Shown here piece by piece: positions 1-7,358 of a stretch of DNA of 17,117 nucleotides (position 1 is the stretch's first letter; the number at the start of each line of letters is the position of its first letter). The DNA is from Candidatus Agrococcus pullicola (GTDB taxonomy: Bacteria > Actinomycetota > Actinomycetes > Actinomycetales > Microbacteriaceae). The stretch lies in NCBI GenBank assembly GCA_019115685.1, contig DXDC01000468.1, forward strand, positions 1 to 17,117, written 5' to 3'. Both the position numbers and the translations under genes were made by a program. The notes beneath the pieces were generated by a model. That model made no database searches, was not told where the DNA came from, and saw only the letters and a list, made by a program, of their open reading frames with translations.

Positions 1-1
1 C

Positions 2-1405
2 AAAGCACTGCTGGGGACGATCGCCTACCTCTCCCCCGAACTCGTCACTCGCGGGCAAGCGGACAAGCGCAGCGACATCTACGCGGTCGGGATCATGCTC
101 TTCGAAATGCTGACGGGCAAGCAGCCCTTCACGGGTGAGCAGCCGATGCAGATCGCATATCAGCACGCGAACGAGCAAGTGCCGGCTCCTTCTTCTATCG
201 AGCCGGGAATCCCCCGCTCGCTGGACCTCATCGTGGAGTGGGCGACGCAGCGCGACCCTGAACTGCGGCCGTCGGATGCCGGCGAGTTCCTGAAGCACGT
301 GCAGGATGTTCGCAGCGGCGGGATGACCGAGCAGCAGCAAACGCTGCTGCTGTCAGCGGACACCCAGGCGACGACACGTGCGATCGAACGGGTCAACACC
401 GCCGAGGCTCCCGCTGTTGTAGCCCCTGCAAACAAACCGCCACCCGTGAGCGGCACCGCGGGCACGCTGGTGAGGAAGACAACCGCCCGGCGTCGTCGCG
501 GACTGGTTTGGTTGGCTGCAACCCTTGTCATCGCTGTCACCCTGGGTATAACCGGCTGGTGGTTGAGTATCGGGCCGGGCGCACGTATCGATCTGCCCGA
601 GACAACCGGTGCCACGTACGAGCAGGCCGTCGAGATGCTCGCAAACGCAGGTCTTGAAACGACACCTGTACGTGAAGACGAACCCAACTACGACGTCCCT
701 GCGGGCGAAGTGCTCGAAATGCAACCTGGAGCAGGAGCGAGCGTCCCGAAAGACGAAATCGTGACCCTCGTCGTGTCAGCCGGTCGTCAGGATCTCCCGG
801 CTCCGAACATCGTTGGTATGCAGGAGGATCAGGCCCAGACCGCTATCGAGGACGCCGGTTTCGTCTTTGACGAAGACCTGGTCGACCGGCGTTTCAACCG
901 CGACGTCGAACGCGGCACCGTCGTTGTCGGGCTGCTCGCTGAAGGCGAAGCGTTTGAACCGGAAACGGAGATCGAAGAGCGCACGGCCATGGGCTATATT
1001 CTTTCGCTCGGCGGGATTCCGGCGCAGCCGGGACAGTCCCAGGAAGAAGCGACATCCGCACTGCACGACGTCAATCTGGAAGTCTCGATCGATACCGAGT
1101 ACAGTCGCGACGTCGACGAGGGCGACGTCATTGAAGTGCAGGTCCCGGACAACCCGGTTCGGGAAGGCGACACCGTGACGCTCGTGATCTCGCTCGGACC
1201 ACCGCTGGTGGAGATACCGGACGTATCGGACATGACGTTCCAGGAAGCCATCGACGAACTGGAAGAGCTCGGCTTCGACGTCGTGCCGGAGACCGACATT
1301 CAAGTGAGGCGACTCTGGGGTGCGTTCGGCGTCGAAAGCGTTGACCCCGAGATCGGTACCGAGGTCCCTGAGGGCTCCACCATCACAGTCGTCGGCGAGC
1401 ACTAG
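2..1405 (+). CDS. pknL: PASTA-domain serine/threonine protein kinase, PknL-like, C-terminal part (5' end outside window)
   Basis: This is a membrane-anchored Hanks-type kinase that would phosphorylate Ser/Thr targets and sense cell-wall fragments through its outer PASTA repeats. The frame is open from base 2, so about 467 residues are visible and the N-lobe and catalytic loop lie outside the window. The visible kinase part has a subdomain VIII-like segment (GTIAYLSPE), the subdomain IX motif SDIYAVGIMLFEML, and subdomain XI near RDPELRPS. A Thr/Ala/Pro-rich juxtamembrane linker follows, then a basic stop-transfer (RRRR) and one membrane helix at about visible residues 167-189. Four PASTA-like repeats run to the C-terminus (about 196-261, 264-336, 338-399, 402-467). 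Several are degenerate, but all show the VxxGDxVTLxVS-type ending. The gene converges on aroG with a terminator between. The neighbours aroG, plsC and fadD15 support PknL rather than PknB, which normally sits with cell-division genes near the origin. The family call is firm. The PknL assignment is inference from context. Confidence 0.9.
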   Translation, partial: KALLGTIAYLSPELVTRGQADKRSDIYAVGIMLFEMLTGKQPFTGEQPMQIAYQHANEQVPAPSSIEPGIPRSLDLIVEWATQRDPELRPSDAGEFLKHVQDVRSGGMTEQQQTLLLSADTQATTRAIERVNTAEAPAVVAPANKPPPVSGTAGTLVRKTTARRRRGLVWLAATLVIAVTLGITGWWLSIGPGARIDLPETTGATYEQAVEMLANAGLETTPVREDEPNYDVPAGEVLEMQPGAGASVPKDEIVTLVVSAGRQDLPAPNIVGMQEDQAQTAIEDAGFVFDEDLVDRRFNRDVERGTVVVGLLAEGEAFEPETEIEERTAMGYILSLGGIPAQPGQSQEEATSALHDVNLEVSIDTEYSRDVDEGDVIEVQVPDNPVREGDTVTLVISLGPPLVEIPDVSDMTFQEAIDELEELGFDVVPETDIQVRRLWGAFGVESVDPEIGTEVPEGSTITVVGEH

Positions 1406-1408
1406 GAA

Positions 1409-1430
1409 GGGGCCCCGCGCACGGAGCCCC
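1409..1430. terminator. Bidirectional hairpin between converging pknL and aroG
   Basis: The sequence GGGGCCCCG-CGCA-CGGAGCCCC forms a 9-bp GC stem with one C·A mismatch and a 4-base loop. It starts 4 bases after the kinase stop and lies 17 bases past the aroG stop on the other strand. There is no long T tract, which is common for actinobacterial terminators. The position between converging stops supports termination on both strands. Confidence 0.7.
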
Positions 1431-1447
1431 TGCTCTGCCGTGCACTG

Positions 1448-2812
1448 CTAAAGAGCGCGCAGCTCCTCTGCCACCAGGAACGCCAACTCGAGGGACTGCC
1501 TGTGGTTCAGCCGCGGGTCGCAGAGCGACTCGTAACGATTCTCGAGGTCGAGTTCCTCGATACGCTCCGATCCGCCGAGGCACTCGGTCACGTCGTCTCC
1601 CGTGAGTTCGACGTGCACACCGCCCGGGAACGTGCCCGCCTCGCGGTGAGCCTCGAAGAAGCCGCGCACCTCGTCGATGACGTCATCGAAGCGACGGGAC
1701 TTGTACCCGTTCGCGGTCGTGATCCCATTGCCGTGCATGGGGTCGGTGATCCACAACGGCTTCGAATCGAGATCCTTCGACGCCTCCAGCAGCCCCGGGA
1801 GGACCTCCCGGATACGGCCCGCGCCCATCCGGGTGATGAACGTAAGACGACCCGGCTCACGCTCTGGGTCGAGCTTGTCGACGAGCGCCTTCATCGTCTC
1901 GGGCGTCGTCGACGGACCGAGCTTCACACCGATCGGATTCCGGATGCGCGAGAAGAAGTCGACATGCGCGCCGTCAAGTTCTCGAGTGCGCTCCCCGATC
2001 CACTGGAAGTGACTCGACGTGTTGTAGGCGAGGCCCGTGCGGGAGTCGATGCGGGTCATGGGGCGCTCGTAGTCCATCAGCAGGCCCTCGTGGCCCGTGA
2101 AGAACTCGACGGTCTTCATGTTCTTGAAATCGGTGCCCGTCGCCTCCATGAATCGCAGAGCGCGTTCGATCTCGCCGGCGAGCGCTTCGTAACGCTCGAA
2201 CGCGGTCGTCGCGGCAAAACCGCGGTTCCACTGATGCACCTCGCGGATGTCGGCGAAACCACCGTTCGTGAACGACCGTACGAGGTTCAGCGTCGAGGCG
2301 GCCATGTGGTAGCCGTCCAGGATGCGCCGCGGGTTCGCGGTGCGCGATTCTTCCGTGAAGTCGAAGCCGTTGACAACGTCACCGCGATATGCGGGCAACG
2401 TGACGTCGCCGCGAGTTTCCGAATCGCTCGACCTGGGCTTCGCGAACTGCCCTGCCATGCGCCCCATCTTCACAACGGGCATCGCAGCACCGTAGGTCAG
2501 AACGATTGCCATCTGCAGGATTGTCTTGACACGATCGCGGATGTTGTCCGCTGTGGCAGCCGCGAACGTCTCGGCGCAGTCGCCGCCCTGCAGCACAAAG
2601 GCCTTCCCCTCTGCCGCTTCTGCAAGCCTGGAGCGCAGCCTGTCGACCTCACCCGCGAATACGAGCGGGGGCTGCGTTGACAACTCATTGCGAACCGCTT
2701 CGAGCGCGGCCGAATCCGGCCAAGACGGCTGTTGTTTAATGGGGAGGTCGCGATAGGCGTCGAGACCCGCTACCGTGCTCGAAGTATGGGTGACGGCCTG
2801 GAAATCGCTCAT
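1448..2812 (-). CDS. aroG: Class II 3-deoxy-D-arabino-heptulosonate-7-phosphate synthase
   Basis: This cytosolic enzyme condenses phosphoenolpyruvate with erythrose 4-phosphate, the first step of the shikimate pathway to aromatic amino acids. The 454-residue length is close to that of Mycobacterium tuberculosis AroG (462). Class II signatures run the length of the protein: QGGDCAET (metal ligand Cys79), MGRMAGQFAKPRS, RNPIGVKLGPS, DPMHGNG (His360), VELTGDDVTECLGG (Glu402) and CDPRLN (Asp432). The four predicted metal ligands are all present. The N-terminal extension before the barrel matches that used for allosteric control in the mycobacterial enzyme. The ATG at 2812 has a good ribosome site (GGAGAGGAG, 9 bases away). 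plsC ends 29 bases upstream on the same strand, so the two are probably co-transcribed. Confidence 0.97.
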   Translation of the reverse strand: MSDFQAVTHTSSTVAGLDAYRDLPIKQQPSWPDSAALEAVRNELSTQPPLVFAGEVDRLRSRLAEAAEGKAFVLQGGDCAETFAAATADNIRDRVKTILQMAIVLTYGAAMPVVKMGRMAGQFAKPRSSDSETRGDVTLPAYRGDVVNGFDFTEESRTANPRRILDGYHMAASTLNLVRSFTNGGFADIREVHQWNRGFAATTAFERYEALAGEIERALRFMEATGTDFKNMKTVEFFTGHEGLLMDYERPMTRIDSRTGLAYNTSSHFQWIGERTRELDGAHVDFFSRIRNPIGVKLGPSTTPETMKALVDKLDPEREPGRLTFITRMGAGRIREVLPGLLEASKDLDSKPLWITDPMHGNGITTANGYKSRRFDDVIDEVRGFFEAHREAGTFPGGVHVELTGDDVTECLGGSERIEELDLENRYESLCDPRLNHRQSLELAFLVAEELRAL

Positions 2813-2821
2813 TGTGTTGTA

Positions 2822-2830
2822 CTCCTCTCC
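2822..2830 (-). promoter_or_regulatory. Ribosome binding site of aroG
   Basis: GGAGAGGAG on the minus strand lies 9 bases before the ATG at 2812. It fixes the aroG start and sits in the short plsC-aroG gap. Confidence 0.7.
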
Positions 2831-2841
2831 AACCGCCTATC

Positions 2842-3606
2842 CTATCGGCGCTTAGAGCTCCTTCTTGACCGTTTCGCCGTGTTACGCTCGGCCTCGACCT
2901 TCGCCTTTACGCTCGTCGCGTACACATCGACGTACTCCTGTTCGCCGAGTCGATTGATCTCGTACATGATCTCGTCGGTTATCGAGCGCAGGATGAAACG
3001 GTCGCCGGTCATGCCGTAGTAGCGGGAGAAGTCCAACGGCCTGCCGTAGATGACACCCATGCGGGCCGCGCGCGGCAAACGTTGACCGGGTGGCATGACA
3101 CGTTCGGTGTCGATGACGACACACGGAACTACCGGAACCTGTCCTTCCAACACCATGCGCGCAACGCCGGTTCGCCCCCTGTAGAGCTTGCCGTCCGGGC
3201 TGCGCGTTCCCTCGGGGTAGATACCGAGCACATCGCCTCGCCCCAGCACCTTGAGCGCGGTATTCAGACTTGCCTCGCTGGCTTTACCGCCTGAGCGGTC
3301 GATGGGCAGCTGGCCGACACCCTGCATGAACCACTTCGTGAGCTTGCCGGCTATACCGCGACCCGTGAAGTAATCCGACTTTGCGAGGTAATACACGCGG
3401 CGCTCCATCACGAGAGGAGCTATGAACGAATCAATGACGCTCAAGTGGTTGCCCGCGATGATCACGGGGCCGTTCTTCGGAATGTTCTCTTCCCCGACAA
3501 CCCACGGCCGAAACACGGTGTCGAAGTACGGTCCGACGATGCCGTGCTTCAAAAGCCAGTAAAACAAGTGGTTACCTCCCGCAGTAAAGCGTAGCGCCCG
3601 GTACAT
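2842..3606 (-). CDS. plsC: 1-acyl-sn-glycerol-3-phosphate acyltransferase (PlsC/LPLAT family)
   Basis: This enzyme is expected to transfer a fatty acyl group to lysophosphatidate or a similar acceptor at the inner membrane face during phospholipid synthesis. The 254 residues contain the family blocks in order: block I NHLSVIDS with the catalytic His54-x4-Asp59, block II QLPIDRSG (Arg104), block III EGTRSPDG (131-139) and block IV VPVVPCVV. The C-terminus is a very basic tail (about 240-254, rich in Arg/Lys), which probably helps membrane attachment. The exact acceptor cannot be read from sequence. A stop codon lies just upstream in frame, so ATG 3606 is the furthest start, though no clear Shine-Dalgarno site precedes it. 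It is upstream of aroG in an apparent two-gene unit and divergent from fadD15, an acyl-CoA ligase that could supply its acyl donor. Confidence 0.9.
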   Translation of the reverse strand: MYRALRFTAGGNHLFYWLLKHGIVGPYFDTVFRPWVVGEENIPKNGPVIIAGNHLSVIDSFIAPLVMERRVYYLAKSDYFTGRGIAGKLTKWFMQGVGQLPIDRSGGKASEASLNTALKVLGRGDVLGIYPEGTRSPDGKLYRGRTGVARMVLEGQVPVVPCVVIDTERVMPPGQRLPRAARMGVIYGRPLDFSRYYGMTGDRFILRSITDEIMYEINRLGEQEYVDVYATSVKAKVEAERNTAKRSRRSSKRR

Positions 3607-3625
3607 GACGCACCGGTATGCACAC

Positions 3626-3635
3626 TAGGATTATG
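3626..3635. promoter_or_regulatory. Overlapping divergent -10 elements for plsC and fadD15 (candidate)
   Basis: On the plus strand TAGGAT (3626-3631) fits the actinobacterial -10 pattern and would start a leader of about 27 bases carrying the fadD15 ribosome site. On the minus strand CATAAT (3635-3630) is one base from the TATAAT consensus and would give plsC a leader of about 17 bases. The hexamers share two bases. No convincing -35 was found for either, so this is a prediction. Confidence 0.4.
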
Positions 3636-3652
3636 AATAACCCCTCAAGCGC

Positions 3653-3659
3653 AAAGGAG
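3653..3659 (+). promoter_or_regulatory. Ribosome binding site of fadD15
   Basis: AAAGGAG lies 5 bases before the GTG at 3665, which supports that GTG as the start codon. Confidence 0.75.
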
Positions 3660-3664
3660 CACTC

Positions 3665-5494
3665 GTGTCTGACAAGGACGTCCGCCCAGCCGTGGTGAAA
3701 GCCGATCCTAACGCCAACATTGCCGATCTGCTGAGGATTCGCGTTGAGCAATCACCCAATGCTCCGCTCTTCGCGGTTCCGGAGGGGGATGGTTGGCGAG
3801 ACATCACCAGCACTGAGTTCGAGCAGCGGGTCATCGCGGTTGCGAAAGGCTTGATCGCCGCCGGAGTGCAGCCCGGCGACCACGTCAGCCTCATGAGCAA
3901 GGTCCGCTACGAGTGGAGCGTCGTCGATTTCGCCATTCACTACGCGGGCGCGATCATGGTGCCGATCTACGAAACCAGCTCCCCTTCCCAGATGGAATGG
4001 ATCATCACCGATGGAAACACCCAGTGGGTCATCGTCGAGAACGACGAGCTCGCAGGTCGCTATCAGGATATTCCGGAAGCGAGTGTCGCGAACATCCGGC
4101 ACGAGCCGTGGATCATCGAGAACGGCGGGCTCGACGCACTCGCCGAGCTCGGCGCGGATGTCACCGACGAAGATGTCGAACAACGCCGAACACGAGCGGT
4201 AAGCACCGACGTCGGTACGATCATCTACACCTCGGGCTCGACCGGACGACCCAAGGGGGTTGTGCTCACGCACGCCAACTTCGTCGAACTCTCCCGCAAT
4301 GCCGCCGTCGATCTGAAAGAGGTCGTCGAGCCGGGCGCGTCAACGCTGCTCTTCGTCACGCTCGCGCACGTCTTCGCCCGATTCATCTCGGTGCTCGCCG
4401 TGCACGCAGGTGTCAAGGTCGGCCACCAACCGGATACGACCAAGCTCGTTGAGTCGCTGGGCACCTTCCAGCCGACGTTCCTGCTCGCCGTACCACGAGT
4501 ATTCGAAAAGGTCTACAACGTTTCGGAGCAGAAGGCAGCCGCGGGCGGAAAAGACAAGATCTTCCGCAGGGCCGCGCACGTTGCGGTCGAGCACTCGAAG
4601 GCGCTCGATGCGGGCAAGGTTCCCTTCGGCCTGAAGATGCGCTTCAAGCTCTTCGACATCCTCGTCTACGGCAAGCTGAAGAAGGCGATGGGCGGACGCG
4701 TCAAGTACGCGGTTTCCGGTTCAGCCCCGCTCGGCTTGTTCCTCGGACATTTCTATCGTTCGCTCGGGATCCGCATCCTCGAGGGCTACGGTCTGACCGA
4801 GACCACTGCTCCAGTGTCCGTGAACGTCCCTGGCAACTTCAAGATCGGCACCGTGGGCCCAGCGCTCCCGGGCACAGGTCTCCGCATCGCCGAGGATGGC
4901 GAGGTCGAGGCCAAGGGAATTCCTGTCTTCAAGGAGTACTGGAACAACGCCGAGGAGACGCAGAAGGTCTTCACGGACGACGGCTGGTTCAGAACGGGAG
5001 ACCTCGGCGAGCTCGACAGCGAAGGGTACCTGAAAATCACTGGCCGCAAGAAGGAACTCATCATTACGGCAGGCGGCAAGAACGTGTCACCGACACAGAT
5101 CGAGGACCCGATTCGCGCGAACCTCCTCGTCGATCAGGTCGTCGTCGTCGGCGAGCAGAAGCCATACGTTTCGGCACTCGTCACGCTCGATCGAGAGATG
5201 CTGCCGAAGTGGCTCGCCAACAACGGCCTCGACGAGAACATGAGCATTGAGGAAGCTATGGCTAACGAGCGGATCATCGAGGAGTTGAAGTCCGCGGTGC
5301 GCCGCGGAAACCAGGCCGTGTCTCGGGCCGAATCCGTTCGCCGCTTCGTCATCCTGCCAGACGTCTTCACGGAGGCAACCGGGCACCTGACGCCGAAGAT
5401 GTCGATCAAACGTGCGAATATTGTCGCCGATTTCGCGGAGCAGATCGATGCGATGTACGACAAGGAGAACCCCTCCGGCATCAGCATGGGCTGA
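3665..5494 (+). CDS. fadD15: Long-chain fatty-acid--CoA ligase (AMP-forming), FadD15-like
   Basis: This enzyme activates a fatty acid with ATP to an acyl-adenylate and then forms acyl-CoA, feeding lipid synthesis or breakdown. The 609-residue length is that of FadD15-type ligases. Motifs of the adenylate-forming superfamily are intact: the P-loop YTSGSTGRPKG (188-198), EGYGLTETT (373-381), WFRTGDLG (441-448) and the hinge GRKKELIITAGGKN (460-473). The expected catalytic lysine is probably Lys578 within GHLTPKMSIKR. No signal peptide or membrane segment is seen. The GTG start is set by AAAGGAG. The gene is divergent from plsC and converges on def, whose stop is only 11 bases beyond. The chain-length preference cannot be read from sequence. 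The symbol rests on family resemblance and the pknL-aroG-plsC neighbourhood. Confidence 0.93.
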   Translation: MSDKDVRPAVVKADPNANIADLLRIRVEQSPNAPLFAVPEGDGWRDITSTEFEQRVIAVAKGLIAAGVQPGDHVSLMSKVRYEWSVVDFAIHYAGAIMVPIYETSSPSQMEWIITDGNTQWVIVENDELAGRYQDIPEASVANIRHEPWIIENGGLDALAELGADVTDEDVEQRRTRAVSTDVGTIIYTSGSTGRPKGVVLTHANFVELSRNAAVDLKEVVEPGASTLLFVTLAHVFARFISVLAVHAGVKVGHQPDTTKLVESLGTFQPTFLLAVPRVFEKVYNVSEQKAAAGGKDKIFRRAAHVAVEHSKALDAGKVPFGLKMRFKLFDILVYGKLKKAMGGRVKYAVSGSAPLGLFLGHFYRSLGIRILEGYGLTETTAPVSVNVPGNFKIGTVGPALPGTGLRIAEDGEVEAKGIPVFKEYWNNAEETQKVFTDDGWFRTGDLGELDSEGYLKITGRKKELIITAGGKNVSPTQIEDPIRANLLVDQVVVVGEQKPYVSALVTLDREMLPKWLANNGLDENMSIEEAMANERIIEELKSAVRRGNQAVSRAESVRRFVILPDVFTEATGHLTPKMSIKRANIVADFAEQIDAMYDKENPSGISMG

Positions 5495-5505
5495 CTGCTG
5501 AAGCC

Positions 5506-5997
5506 TCAGAACCAGGGTGCGTTGCGGATGGCCTCCATGGCGCGCATCCTGGTCGGCTTGTCGAGCTCCATGATGTAGAGCCGACCGTCTAGGTGGGCGC
5601 ACTCGTGCTGCAGCATCTGCGCGAAGAGGCCCTCGCCCTCGAGCTCGACGCGGTTGCCATCCAGATCGATCCCTTCGACCCTGGCCCACGGATATCGCGG
5701 CGTCAGGAACCCCAGGTCGGGCACGGAGAGGCAGCCTTCGTCGATCGGTTCCAGTTCACCGCGGGTTTCGACAAGGCGCGGATTCAGCACGTACCCGAGT
5801 CGATTCTCGACCAGATAGCTGAAGGCGCGAACGCCGACTCCGATCTGCGGCGCTGCAACGCCCGCCCGCCCGGGAATCTGCACGGTATCGAGCAGATCGG
5901 TCACAAGACCTGCAAGAGCGGGGTCATCGAGCCGTGCCTCGTCGCATTTCGACCGCAGTACGGGGTCGCCGAACACGCGAATCTCACGAACACTCAT
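5506..5997 (-). CDS. def: Peptide deformylase
   Basis: This metalloenzyme removes the formyl group from the N-terminal methionine of new proteins. The 163 residues hold the three family motifs: GVAAPQIGV (46-54), EGCLSVP (88-94, metal ligand Cys89) and QHECAHLDG (130-138, metal ligands His131 and His135, catalytic Glu132). The third motif has Ala where most deformylases have Asp (HExDH). The change spares the metal ligands. I chose ATG 5997, not an upstream start, because everything upstream in frame overlaps mtr and does not resemble the family, while MSVREIRVFGDPVL is a normal deformylase N-terminus. The ATG overlaps the mtr stop as ATGA and is preceded by GGGGGAG, so translation is probably coupled. 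It is the last gene of the pyc-mtr-def operon. Confidence 0.95.
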   Translation of the reverse strand: MSVREIRVFGDPVLRSKCDEARLDDPALAGLVTDLLDTVQIPGRAGVAAPQIGVGVRAFSYLVENRLGYVLNPRLVETRGELEPIDEGCLSVPDLGFLTPRYPWARVEGIDLDGNRVELEGEGLFAQMLQHECAHLDGRLYIMELDKPTRMRAMEAIRNAPWF

Positions 5998-7358
5998 GCA
6001 GCTCCCCCAGCAGCGAGTGCGTCCTCGGCCTGAAGCAGTGCGTTCTCGACGACTTCCGTCAACGCCGGATGCGGCCAGTACTGACCGCGAGCCAGCCCGT
6101 GCACCGTTCGGCCATAGGAAGCCGCCTGCACGAGTGGCTGCAGCAGGATGCTCGCCTGGGGCCCGAGGATATGCGCTCCCAGCAGCGTTCCGTCGCGGCC
6201 GACGATGAGGCGGACGAAGGATGTCCTGTCTTCCAGCGCCCACCCGTATGCCGTGGATCCGTAGTCTTGCGTGACGACCACGGCGTCGTTGGGCGCATCA
6301 GCGGCGTGGATGCCAAAGTGCGCAACCTCAGGTCCAGCAAAAACTGCCCCCGGTACCGGCACCAGCGTGTCGCGTTCGTCGCGCCCCGCCAGTTGAGCCT
6401 CGACGATGCGCGCCTGGTGGTTGGCGACGTGCTTGAGTCCGAATCCGCTCGTGATGTCGCCGAGTGCGTAGACTCCATCAACCGGCTCCCCGTCGCGGAG
6501 CACGCGCATCCTGTCATCGGTCACAAGCAGGTTGGCGCGATCGGTGTCGAATCGATCGGCGGCGATCCGGTCGGTGTTCGGGATTCTGCCCGACGCGTTC
6601 AGCACGACCTCGGTATTGACGCTATCGCCGTTATCGAACGTCGTACGCAGAACCTCACCGTCGCGTTCAACGGCGAGAGGCGAAACGTTCGTCAATACGC
6701 GGTAGCGCGCGTCCGCGAGTTCTGTGAATCGCTCACCGATCAGCTCGTCATAGGCGCGCAGCAGTCGCGGCCCCCTGGCAGCGATCGTCACCTGCGTTCC
6801 GAACGATGCGAACACGTGAGCGAACTCGACGGCGACGGCACCCGATCCGATGATGAGCATCGATGACGGCAGTTCGTCCACTCGCATGACGGAATCACTC
6901 GTGAGAATGTCGCGGGGATCATGGTCGCACCCGAGCGGACGCGGCCGCGAACCCGCAGCCAACACGAGTCGATCGGCCGTGAATTCCTCACCGGATGCGG
7001 TGACGATCGTACGGTCACCGGTCAGTGCGCTCGTCTCGCGAACGAGACGCGTCGTCTTGTCTCGCCATGCCTCCCCCGAAAGCGAAATGTCGTTGGTGCG
7101 GCCGAGAATTCGATCCTGCACGGCATGCCAGTCGGGGTGCGGCACGCTGCCGTCGAGCCCGAGCCCCTGGTGCTGCGCCTCGAGCACGATATCGGCCACG
7201 CGCACGAACATCTTTGTCGGGATGCATCCGGCGTTGAGGCAGGTGCCGCCGAACCACTCTCCGTCGTCGAAGAGCGCCACGTCTCTGCCTTTCCAGGCCC
7301 TTCCGGGTACCGTGTTGCCGCTGCCGGCTCCAAGAACGGCGAGTTCGACGTGCGGCAC
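5994..7358 (-). CDS. mtr: Mycothione reductase
   Basis: This flavoprotein uses NADPH to reduce mycothiol disulfide back to mycothiol, the main low-molecular-weight thiol of Actinobacteria. The 454 residues follow the pyridine-nucleotide disulfide reductase plan. The N-terminal FAD loop is GAGSGN (10-15), and this GxGxxN form is a hallmark of mycothione reductases. The redox motif GGTCLNAGCIPTKMF has Cys40 and Cys45. An NADPH-binding loop IIGSGAVAVE lies at 168-177, and the second FAD motif YALGD at 296-300. The C-terminal dimerisation domain ends with the catalytic dyad in YWPHPALTEVVE (His430, Glu435). The start is a GTG at 7358 that overlaps the pyc stop by one base (TAGTG), and its own stop overlaps the def ATG. 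Expression is therefore likely to follow pyc. The alternative label, generic dihydrolipoyl dehydrogenase, is less likely given GxGxxN and the C-terminal motif. Confidence 0.93.
   Translation of the reverse strand: MPHVELAVLGAGSGNTVPGRAWKGRDVALFDDGEWFGGTCLNAGCIPTKMFVRVADIVLEAQHQGLGLDGSVPHPDWHAVQDRILGRTNDISLSGEAWRDKTTRLVRETSALTGDRTIVTASGEEFTADRLVLAAGSRPRPLGCDHDPRDILTSDSVMRVDELPSSMLIIGSGAVAVEFAHVFASFGTQVTIAARGPRLLRAYDELIGERFTELADARYRVLTNVSPLAVERDGEVLRTTFDNGDSVNTEVVLNASGRIPNTDRIAADRFDTDRANLLVTDDRMRVLRDGEPVDGVYALGDITSGFGLKHVANHQARIVEAQLAGRDERDTLVPVPGAVFAGPEVAHFGIHAADAPNDAVVVTQDYGSTAYGWALEDRTSFVRLIVGRDGTLLGAHILGPQASILLQPLVQAASYGRTVHGLARGQYWPHPALTEVVENALLQAEDALAAGGAA
6002..6008 (-). promoter_or_regulatory. 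Ribosome binding site of def inside the mtr 3' end
   Basis: GGGGGAG on the minus strand is 4 bases before the def ATG at 5997 and lies within the last mtr codons. It decides the def start in favour of the ATGA overlap. Confidence 0.7.

Noticed and set aside
1502..2680. A 392-codon open frame on the plus strand, opposite aroG
   Set aside because: It is antisense to the intact DAHP synthase and its translation is a low-complexity Arg/Glu/His-rich string without recognisable domains.
5998..6243. An 82-codon N-terminal extension of def
   Set aside because: It lies inside mtr and is unlike deformylases. The ATGA overlap with a ribosome site gives the normal start.
5934..6866. A 310-codon open frame on the plus strand across def and mtr
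   Set aside because: It is antisense to two well-supported overlapping genes and has no motif or ribosome site.
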